DNA of 64,000 bases. It comes from Rhizobacter sp. Root404 (GTDB lineage: Bacteria > Pseudomonadota > Gammaproteobacteria > Burkholderiales > Burkholderiaceae_C). Numbering within the stretch: position 1 is the stretch's first letter; every line of letters starts with the position of its first letter. The notes beneath the pieces are model-generated. The model was not told the DNA's origin, did not search any database, and saw nothing but the letters and a program-made list of their open reading frames with translations. A program made the translations under genes and the position numbers. Location: positions 248,001 through 312,000 of the forward strand of contig NZ_LMDS01000005.1 of NCBI RefSeq assembly GCF_001425865.1, read 5' to 3'. Positions 54,547 through 61,603 of the stretch are shown in pieces.

Positions 54547-55847
54547 GCACCTGGCCGGAAACGCGCGCCCGCGCACTGTATTCGGCGCTGCTGTGGCTGC
54601 TGCAGCCCGCCTACGCGCTGCGGCTGTGGTGGCGCGGCCGCGCCGAGCCGTTGTACCGCGCGTGCCTCGGCGAGCGCTTCGGCCGTTATGCCGAGCCACC
54701 CAGCGCGGGCTGGATCTGGCTGCACGCGGTGTCGCTCGGCGAGACCCGCGCCGCCGCCGCGCTGGTCGACGCGCTGCGGGCCGAGCATCCGGCGATGCGC
54801 CTGCTGCTGACCCACGGCACCGCGACCGGCCGCGAAGCCGGCCAGGCGCTGCTGCGCGACGGCGATCGCCAGACCTGGCTGCCGTACGACACGCCCGGCG
54901 CCACGCGCCGCTTCATCGCGCAGTTCCGCCCCGCGCTCGGCGTGCTGATGGAGACGGAGATCTGGCCGAACCTGTTGCTCGCGGCACAGGCCGGTGGCGT
55001 GCCGATGGTGCTGGCCAACGCGCGCCTGAGCGAGAAGAGCTTGCGCCGCGGTCAACGCTTCAATGCGGTGCTGCGCCCCGCCATCGACAGCGTCGCGCTG
55101 GTGCTGGCGCAGACCGACGACGACGCGCAGCGCATCCGCGCCGCCGGGGCGCACGCGGTCGAGGTCTGCGGCAACCTGAAATACGACCTGACCCCGGACC
55201 TGGCGCAGCTCACCCGCGGCGCGGCCTGGCGCGCGCGCCTGAACCGCGACGTCGTGCTCGCGGCGATCACCCGCGAAGGCGAGGAGGCGCCGCTGCTCGC
55301 CGCCTGGCAGCGCGCGCCGCACGGCGACACGCTGCTGATGATCGTCCCGCGCCACCCGCAGCGTTTCGACGAGGTCGCGGCCCTCGTGCGAGGGGCCGGG
55401 CTGACGCTGGCACGGCGCAGCACGTGGACCGACGCGCCGCCCGACGACGCGCTGCACGCCCAGGTCTGGCTCGGCGATTCGATGCGCGAGATGGCGCTGT
55501 ACTACGCGGCCGCCGACGTGGCGCTGCTCGGCGGCAGCTTCGCGCCGCTGGGGGGCCACAACCTGATCGAGGCGGCGGCCTGCGGCTGCCCGCTTGTGAT
55601 GGGGCCGAGCACCTTCAACTTCAGCGAGGCAGCCGAGTTGTCGCTCGCCGCCGGCGCCTCGCTGCGGGTCGCCGACATGGATGAAGGCGTGGCGCTCGCC
55701 GCGGCCTTGCTCGAAGAGCCGGTGCAGCTGGAAGCGCTGTCGGCCCACGCGCTGGAATTCGCGTCGCGCCATCGCGGCGCCGCGGCGCGGATGGCGCGCC
55801 GCATGCTGCCTCTGGTCACCGGGGCGGGCCTGTCTTTGCGCGCGTGA
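54543..55847 (+). CDS. waaA: Kdo transferase WaaA
   Basis: 434 residues. Transfers Kdo from CMP-Kdo to lipid IVA. One N-terminal membrane helix (LYSALLWLLQPAYALRLWW), then IWLHAVSLGETRAAAALVDA with the catalytic Glu, LTHGTATGREAGQALL, METEIWPNLLLAAQ, LANARLSEKSLRRG and GGSFAPLGGHNLIEAAACG with FNFSEAAELSLAAG, all WaaA hallmarks. The start is the TTG overlapping the waaC stop; no ATG occurs at the right place. It lacks a fused kinase and should work with a separate KdkA, if any. Confidence 0.93.
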   Translation: MSTWPETRARALYSALLWLLQPAYALRLWWRGRAEPLYRACLGERFGRYAEPPSAGWIWLHAVSLGETRAAAALVDALRAEHPAMRLLLTHGTATGREAGQALLRDGDRQTWLPYDTPGATRRFIAQFRPALGVLMETEIWPNLLLAAQAGGVPMVLANARLSEKSLRRGQRFNAVLRPAIDSVALVLAQTDDDAQRIRAAGAHAVEVCGNLKYDLTPDLAQLTRGAAWRARLNRDVVLAAITREGEEAPLLAAWQRAPHGDTLLMIVPRHPQRFDEVAALVRGAGLTLARRSTWTDAPPDDALHAQVWLGDSMREMALYYAAADVALLGGSFAPLGGHNLIEAAACGCPLVMGPSTFNFSEAAELSLAAGASLRVADMDEGVALAAALLEEPVQLEALSAHALEFASRHRGAAARMARRMLPLVTGAGLSLRA

Positions 55848-55899
55848 TTGGCGTAAGGTCGCGCCTCACGCCACTCCAGCGCCGTCGCGCGCGCCCGCC

Positions 55900-56346
55900 A
55901 TGTCCACCGGTACCGTCCGCCTTCACCGTGTCCTGCGTGCCCCCGCGGAGCGCATCTACCACGCCTTCCTCGAGCCGGACGCCGTCGCCAAATGGCTGCC
56001 GCCGTTCGGCTTCACCTGCACCGTCCATCACCTCGAGGCGACAGTCGGCGGCACGCACAAGATGTCGTTCCGAAACTTCGGCAGCGGCCACGCGCACTCG
56101 TTCGGTGGTGAGTACCTCGAGCTGGTGCCGGCAGAGAGGATCCGCTACACCGACCGCTTCGACGACCCGAACCTGGCGGGCGGCATGACGACCACCATCA
56201 CGTTCAAGGCCGTCTCCTGCGGGACCGACCTCGGCATCGTCCAGGAGGGCATCCCGTCGATGATCCCGGTCGAGATGTGCTACCTGGGCTGGCAGGAATC
56301 GCTGACGCAGCTCGCGATGCTGGTCGAGCCGCAGATCCCCGGCTGA
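55900..56346 (+). CDS. AHSA1/SRPBCC-family protein
   Basis: 148 residues. START-like fold of the activator of Hsp90 homologue 1 (AHSA1) group: VLRAPAERIYHAFLEPDAVA KWLPP (split here), then GGTHKMSFRNFGSGHAHSFG, YLELVPAERIRYTDRF and QEGIPSMIPVEMCYLGWQES. The pattern 'V.R.PAER+Y.AFL...A+..W.PP.GF' is usual for these small proteins, which bind hydrophobic ligands; no specific function is known. Located 52 bases after waaA, with no obvious link to LPS synthesis. Confidence 0.87.
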   Translation: MSTGTVRLHRVLRAPAERIYHAFLEPDAVAKWLPPFGFTCTVHHLEATVGGTHKMSFRNFGSGHAHSFGGEYLELVPAERIRYTDRFDDPNLAGGMTTTITFKAVSCGTDLGIVQEGIPSMIPVEMCYLGWQESLTQLAMLVEPQIPG

Positions 56347-56366
56347 CCCGCACCGGCGCCGGCGCC

Positions 56367-57566
56367 TCAGGCCTTCAACAGGGCGACGTGCTTGAGCGCG
56401 CCGCTGCCGGGGAACACGTCGTTGTCCAGCGCGCGTGACGCGAGCTGCAGGTGATCGGCCAGCACGCTCCTCAGGACCGCGCGCAGGTCGGTGGTGATCT
56501 TCAGGTCGCGCCCGTCATTGCGGTCGCGCTTCGCCAGGCCCGGCCACTCCGCATGCACGCGGCCGCCGTTCACGGCGCCGCCCAGCACGAAGGCGGCGGC
56601 GCCGGTGCCGTGGTCGGTGCCCAGCGTCCCGTTCACGGCGACCTCCCGCCCGAACTCGGTCGCCACGACGATGACGGTGCGCTTCCATGCGCCGGTCGAC
56701 ACCAGGCCATCGCGCAGCGCGGCCAGGCCGGCGTCCAGCTGCCGCAGGTTGCCCGTCAGCGCTCCGGTCGGGTTGGCCTGGTTCGCGTGCGTGTCCCAGC
56801 CGCCCAGTTCAAGCACCGCGGCCTGCGGGCCGTCCGGCGCGCCGAGGAAGGCGGCGGCACGCGTGGCCAGCACCGTGAAGTTGCCGCCGCGCGGGCCGCT
56901 CGGCGCCATCGCGTCGCCGGCCATCGCGTTCTCGGCATGCAGGCTCCGCGCGCGTTCCAGCGCGGTCGCGAGCGGCGGATCGTTCGCGTACATGCGCCCG
57001 AGGCGCGCGACCAGGTCGGCGCCCGGGTCTGGCAGCGCCGACGGCGCCCAGGTGTCGACGATGCCGGGGCCGCGCAGCACCAGTGGCACGGCGGTGTTCA
57101 GCGCGAGCGCCTTCGCATTCGACGGCGCGAGCGCGCGGCCGAGCCAGCCGGTCGACAGTTCGTAGGGCCGGGTGCCGCCGCTCTCCAGCACCTGCTGTGC
57201 GTCGAAGTGCGATCGGTCGCGGTAGGGCAGGCCGACCGCGTGCAGCACGGTCAGCTCGCCGCGTCCGTACATCGCGTGCAGTTGCGCGAGCTGCGGATGC
57301 AACGCGAACGGCGTGTCCGGCAGCGCCAGCGGCGCGGCGCCGAACTGCGCGAGCGGGCCGCGCGCGGCGGCGAAGTCCGGGTCGCCGATCGCCGGCACGG
57401 CCGAGAGCCCGTCCAGGCCGCCGCGCAGGATGACGAGCACGAAGCGCCGTTCGTCCTTCGCACCGCTTCCGGCGAAGCTGAGCGTCGCGGCGGGCGCCAG
57501 CGCGGCGGCTGCCAGTGCCCCGGCGAGCAGCCGACGGCGCAGGGCGTTCGGGTCGACGGGGTTCAT
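56367..57566 (-). CDS. DUF1501 protein, twin-arginine exported
   Basis: 399 residues. The start ATG has GAGGAG upstream and gives MNPVDPNALRRRLLAGALAA, whose twin Arg and following hydrophobic stretch suggest Tat export. Typical DUF1501 features are RRFVLVILRGGLDGLSAVPA, GLPYRDRSHFDAQQVLESGG, LELGGWDTHANQANPTGALT and ATEFGREVAVNGTLGTDHGTG, the last two resembling alkaline phosphatase/sulfatase metal-site segments. The activity is unknown. It follows the DUF1800 gene by 21 bases, the standard two-gene arrangement of these families. Confidence 0.9.
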   Translation of the reverse strand: MNPVDPNALRRRLLAGALAAAALAPAATLSFAGSGAKDERRFVLVILRGGLDGLSAVPAIGDPDFAAARGPLAQFGAAPLALPDTPFALHPQLAQLHAMYGRGELTVLHAVGLPYRDRSHFDAQQVLESGGTRPYELSTGWLGRALAPSNAKALALNTAVPLVLRGPGIVDTWAPSALPDPGADLVARLGRMYANDPPLATALERARSLHAENAMAGDAMAPSGPRGGNFTVLATRAAAFLGAPDGPQAAVLELGGWDTHANQANPTGALTGNLRQLDAGLAALRDGLVSTGAWKRTVIVVATEFGREVAVNGTLGTDHGTGAAAFVLGGAVNGGRVHAEWPGLAKRDRNDGRDLKITTDLRAVLRSVLADHLQLASRALDNDVFPGSGALKHVALLKA

Positions 57567-57587
57567 CGCGTTGCTCCTCTTCACGAC

Positions 57588-59003
57588 TCAGCGGCGTTGG
57601 AACTCGGGGGCCATCAGCAGCAGCGCGAGTGCCTGGGGCGCGTCGGCAGCGCGCTCGAGCTGCGTGCGCGTCTCGGTGCCGAGCAGCGGGCCGAGGCTCT
57701 GCGCGGCGAGCGTGCGCGCGTCGACGCTGCTGCCCAGGCGGTTGGCGGTGCGCGTCGACCACTCGACGCGCTTCCAGACCGCGTCGGGGCCGAGCCAGTC
57801 CTCGGCGCGGTCGCTCCAGCCGGCGGGTGACGGCGCGGCCTGGATGCGCTGGCCGAGCGCCATCACGCCGCTCTGGCCGGGCGCATCGCCGCGGTCGAAC
57901 AGGCGCGGGTTCAGCCGCAGCACGCGCACCGACGAGATCACGAACTCCTCCGGGGTCTTCAGCTTCGCGGCCGGCACCACCCAGGCCTCGGGGCTGGCGA
58001 TCAGCGCGCGGTAGACCGGCGCCAATTCGCCGCCGTGGCGCTCGTAAGTGGCGGCCAGGCGATCGACCAACGCCGGCGGCGGGACGTCCGCGACGAAGTG
58101 ACGCGCCAGCTTGGACGCGATGAAGCGCGCGGTGGCCGGATGCGCGGCCAGGTCGTGCAGCACCATGCGCAGCGCGTCCGGGCCTTCGGGGTAGCTGCGG
58201 CCGAGCAGCGTCTTGCGCCCGGGATCGTGCCAGGCCGGTTCGAAGTTGCGCGTCGGACCGGTGTCCTGGACGCCGACGCGCCAGCCGGTCAGCACGCGTG
58301 CGAACTGGGTCACGTCGGCCTGGGTGTAAACGCCGGCGCGGGCGCTCTCGGCGCCGAGCGTGTGCAGCTCCAGCACCTCGCGCGCCAGGTTCTCGTTGAG
58401 GCCGGTGACGCGCGGGCTTTCGTCCATGCGCTGTGCCCGGCGGGCGGCGCGCGCGACGATCGGCGAGCCCGGCCCGGCCGACTGGACGTTGTCGAGGTAG
58501 CGCAGCATTGCCGGGTGCGTCGTCGAAGCGAACAGCAGCTGCTCGAACGAGCCGGCGATGTGCGGGCGGATCGCGTCGCGCTCGAAGGCGCCGACCAGCC
58601 CGCGCGTGCTGCCCTTGGCGAGCGAGACGGTGAAGTGGTTGGCCCAGAACCAGTGCAGGCGCTCGGCGAACGGCCGCGCGGTCGTGGCCGCGGTGAGCAG
58701 GCGCGAGCGTGCGTCGGCGACGATCACGTCGCGATAGCGACCGGCGACTGCCTGCGCGGCGGCCTGCCCGGTCGCACTGGCGGCGGTCGCACTGCGGGCG
58801 GCTCGGCGCTCCTCGCGCTCGGCCGCGACGAAGGCCAGCGCCTGTGCGGTGCCCATCAGCCCATCGCCGCGCGGCGCATCGGCGGGGCCGATCTGCGCGG
58901 TCAACCAGCGTGCGGGGTCGGCGGCCATCGCGTCGAGCGCGGGCTCGCCGAGGCCGAAGCGGTGGGCGGCGATGGCCGCATGGATGGGGCTCGTGCTGGG
59001 CAT
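57588..59003 (-). CDS. DUF1800 protein
   Basis: 471 residues. A helical family: AIAAHRFGLGEPALDAMAAD near the N-terminus, RLHWFWANHFTVSLAKG, GAFERDAIRPHIAGSFEQLL, NENLAREVLELHTLGAE (the most conserved segment) and RFIASKLARHFVADVPPP. No signal peptide is obvious. DUF1800 and DUF1501 are almost always neighbours in proteobacteria, planctomycetes and others, so their products probably act together in the periplasm; the process is not known. First gene of the pair. Confidence 0.9.
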   Translation of the reverse strand: MPSTSPIHAAIAAHRFGLGEPALDAMAADPARWLTAQIGPADAPRGDGLMGTAQALAFVAAEREERRAARSATAASATGQAAAQAVAGRYRDVIVADARSRLLTAATTARPFAERLHWFWANHFTVSLAKGSTRGLVGAFERDAIRPHIAGSFEQLLFASTTHPAMLRYLDNVQSAGPGSPIVARAARRAQRMDESPRVTGLNENLAREVLELHTLGAESARAGVYTQADVTQFARVLTGWRVGVQDTGPTRNFEPAWHDPGRKTLLGRSYPEGPDALRMVLHDLAAHPATARFIASKLARHFVADVPPPALVDRLAATYERHGGELAPVYRALIASPEAWVVPAAKLKTPEEFVISSVRVLRLNPRLFDRGDAPGQSGVMALGQRIQAAPSPAGWSDRAEDWLGPDAVWKRVEWSTRTANRLGSSVDARTLAAQSLGPLLGTETRTQLERAADAPQALALLLMAPEFQRR

Positions 59004-59126
59004 GGCGCGTCGTCTTCGGGATGTGGGCAGTGTGCCCGCGCCGCATGCACGCGGCGTGTCTGCACCGTCAAGAAACGTGGCGCGCTGCGCTGCCGCGCAT
59101 CGGGTTGGCCCGCTTAGGCGCCGTCC

Positions 59127-60533
59127 TCAGCGGATCAGCAGCGCGTCGACCGAGGCCACGTCCTGCGGGGCGAGCTGACCCGACGCCTGGCGCAGCCGCA
59201 GGCCGGCCATGATCAGGTCGTAGCGCGCCTTCGCGAGCTGGGCCTGGGTGTTGAACAGCTGGGCCTGCGCGTTCAGCACGTCGATGTTGACGCGCACGCC
59301 GACCTTGAAGCCGAGCTGCGTGGCCTCGAGCGCCAGCTTGCTGGACGACTCGGCGGCCTCGAGTGCGGCGACCTGCGCGCCCGCCGAGCCGACCTGGTAG
59401 TAGAGCTGCCGCGTCAGCTGGGTGACGCTGCGGCGGGCGTTCTCGAGGTCGCTCTGCGACTTGTCCTCGAGCACCAGCGTTTCCTTGATTCGGTTCTGGA
59501 TCTGGAAGCCGGAGAACAGCGGCACGTTCAGCGTCACGCCGATCTGGCTGGAGGTCGTCGGCGTGCCGTACGAGAAAGGGCTCGAGCCCGGGACCAGCGG
59601 GTTCGACGAGGTCAGCTGCCCGGCGACGTCGGTGCGCCCGCGGCCGTAGCTGGCATTCAGCGTGACGACGGGCAGCCGGCCGGCCTTGGCCTTGTCGGTG
59701 TCGAGCCGGGCGATCTCGAGGGCCGTGCGCGCCTTGCGGATCAGCGGGTGCTCGGCATCGGCGCGTGCGACCCAGTCGTCGATGTTCGCCGGCGCCAGCG
59801 GCGGCAGTGCGATCGGCACCGCGAGCTGCTTGGGCACGACACCGCTGCGGCCGACGGTCTGGTCGAGCTGGATGCGCTTGGTGGTCAGGTCGTTCTCGGC
59901 CTGGATCTGCGTGAAGCGCGCCAGGTCGTAGCGAGCCTGGGCTTCGCGGGTGTCGGTGATGGTGGCGGTGCCGACCTCGAAGTTGCGCTTGGCCGACGCC
60001 ACCTGCTCGGAGATCGCGGCCAGGCTGGCGCGCGCGGTGGCGAGGTTGTCCTGCGCCGCGAGGACGTCGAAGTAGGCCTGCGAGACGCGCAGGATCAGGT
60101 CCTGCTCGGCGGCCTCCAGGTCGGCGCGGTAGGCGTCGACCGCCTTGGCCGATTGCGCGATCGTCGCGTCGTTGGCGCGGTTGAACAGCGTCTGCGAGCC
60201 GTTCACGCTGGCGCCGTAGTTGTTGCTGTTGGCCTGCTGGGTCGAGGGCGCGTCCGGCGTGTTGCTGAGCTGCCGGCCGCCAGTGACGGCCAGGCCGACC
60301 TGCGGCAGCCGCAGCCCGCGCGCCTGGTCGTAGCGGTACTGTGCGGCGTCCAGGCTTGCGCGGGCCGAGAGGTAGCTGGCGTCGTAGCCGTGCGCCGTCT
60401 GGTAGAGCTCCTGCAGGCTTTGCGCGCGTGCGCCGAGCGTGGCAAGGGCGAGCGGCAGCGCGGCGGCGAGGGCCACCACGAGCGCACGCGGACGACCGGT
60501 GCGCAGGGAAGGGAAGCGGTGGCTCAGCGGCAT
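59127..60533 (-). CDS. tolC: TolC-family outer membrane channel
   Basis: 468 residues. The signal peptide (RPRALVVALAAALPLALATLGARAQ) is followed by SLQELYQTAHGYDASYLSARA, the start of the first TolC repeat, with long alpha-helical heptads and barrel strands throughout. AYFDVLAAQDNLATARASLAAI and FKVGVRVNIDVLNAQAQLFN are the paired repeat hallmarks. It is the outer membrane exit channel for RND and type I systems; an RND pump gene lies two genes away on the same strand. Starts at the ATG giving MPLSHRFPSL. Confidence 0.94.
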   Translation of the reverse strand: MPLSHRFPSLRTGRPRALVVALAAALPLALATLGARAQSLQELYQTAHGYDASYLSARASLDAAQYRYDQARGLRLPQVGLAVTGGRQLSNTPDAPSTQQANSNNYGASVNGSQTLFNRANDATIAQSAKAVDAYRADLEAAEQDLILRVSQAYFDVLAAQDNLATARASLAAISEQVASAKRNFEVGTATITDTREAQARYDLARFTQIQAENDLTTKRIQLDQTVGRSGVVPKQLAVPIALPPLAPANIDDWVARADAEHPLIRKARTALEIARLDTDKAKAGRLPVVTLNASYGRGRTDVAGQLTSSNPLVPGSSPFSYGTPTTSSQIGVTLNVPLFSGFQIQNRIKETLVLEDKSQSDLENARRSVTQLTRQLYYQVGSAGAQVAALEAAESSSKLALEATQLGFKVGVRVNIDVLNAQAQLFNTQAQLAKARYDLIMAGLRLRQASGQLAPQDVASVDALLIR

Positions 60534-60579
60534 GGGGGGAACCTCTCCAACTCGGTTTGGGTTGTCTTGTCTTCTTGTG

Positions 60580-60915
60580 TCAGTAACGCGGGACGCCTGC
60601 ATCGACCTGCGCCGACCAGGCATCGATGCCGCCCGCGAGGTTATAGACCGCTTCGAAGCCCTGGCGCTCTAGAAATGCGACGACCTGCGCACTTCGGGCG
60701 CCGTGATGACAGATGCAGACGACGGGCTGCACCGGATCGAGCTCGGCGAACCGGGCGGGCACGCTGTTCATCGGCATCAGCCGGGTCTCCAGCCCGTCGA
60801 TCCGGATCGCCGCGAGCTCGAACTCCCAGGGCTCGCGCACGTCGAGCAGCACCGGCATCGGCGCCCCGGCTGCCGTGCTCATGCCGACCAGGTCGCGACC
60901 GGAGAGCTGCTTCAT
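60580..60915 (-). CDS. Rhodanese-like domain protein
   Basis: 111 residues, one rhodanese domain. LLDVREPWEFELAAI is the N-terminal motif and VVCICHHGARSAQVVAFLER contains the active-site Cys in the loop CHHGAR, so sulfurtransferase chemistry is possible. NLAGGIDAWSAQVD ends the fold. The ATG shares one base with the Pcm gene's stop (TGATG), and the gene precedes tolC by 46 bases; the order pcm-rhodanese-tolC is conserved in Burkholderiales. Confidence 0.9.
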   Translation of the reverse strand: MKQLSGRDLVGMSTAAGAPMPVLLDVREPWEFELAAIRIDGLETRLMPMNSVPARFAELDPVQPVVCICHHGARSAQVVAFLERQGFEAVYNLAGGIDAWSAQVDAGVPRY

Positions 60916-61568
60916 CAGAAGTGGAACCGGGTCGGCTCGGGGAAGCCGCGCAGGCGCTGCGCGACGGTGTCGAACAGCACGCGGCGCTCCAGGCCCTGGT
61001 CGCCGGTGCGGGTGATCAGCACCGCGCGCATCACCGGCTCGCTGCCGACGATGGCGGCCAGGCGCCCGCCGACCTTGAGCTGCGACAGCAGCGCCTGCGG
61101 CACCTCGGCGACCGAGCCGGAGAGCAGGATCACGTCGAACGGGCCGTCGCCGGCCAGGCCGCCGCTGCCGTCGGCGGTCACGACCGTGACGTTCGCCGCG
61201 CCGGCGCGGCGCAAATTGGCGGTCGCGAAGGCGGCCAGCTCGGGGTCGATCTCGAGCGTCGTGACCTGCTGCGCCTTGTGCGCGAGCAGCGCGGCCATGT
61301 AGCCGGAGCCGGCGCCGATCTCGAGGACGCGCTCGTGCTTGTGCACGGCGAGTTCCTGCAGCAGCCGGGCCTCGATCTTCGGCGCCAGCATGCACTGGCC
61401 GTTCGGCAGCGGCACCTCGGTGTCGACGAAGGCCAGCGCCCGGTGCTCGGGCGGCACGAAATCCTCGCGCTTGACGACGGCGAGCAGCTCCAGCACGCCG
61501 AGATTGAGCACATCCCAGGGGCGGATCTGCTGTTCGATCATGTTGAAGCGGGCTTGTTCGATGTTCAT
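60915..61568 (-). CDS. pcm: Protein-L-isoaspartate O-methyltransferase-family protein
   Basis: 217 residues. Begins MNIEQARFNMIEQQIRPWDV, as in the Burkholderiales Pcm group. The SAM site is VLEIGAGSGYMAALLAHKA, then TLEIDPELAAFATANLR. Upstream, FVPPEHRALAFVDTEVPLP and GQCMLAPKIEARLLQEL match the repair methyltransferase that methylates isoaspartyl residues in aged proteins. Near the C-terminus, LLSGSVAEVPQALLSQL replaces the usual GxAPxxxPxxL, so the substrate could differ. Coupled to the rhodanese gene. Confidence 0.88.
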   Translation of the reverse strand: MNIEQARFNMIEQQIRPWDVLNLGVLELLAVVKREDFVPPEHRALAFVDTEVPLPNGQCMLAPKIEARLLQELAVHKHERVLEIGAGSGYMAALLAHKAQQVTTLEIDPELAAFATANLRRAGAANVTVVTADGSGGLAGDGPFDVILLSGSVAEVPQALLSQLKVGGRLAAIVGSEPVMRAVLITRTGDQGLERRVLFDTVAQRLRGFPEPTRFHF

Positions 61569-61603
61569 GGTGGTCGCAGGGAAGAGGGTGGCGCGCCGGG
61601 ATT

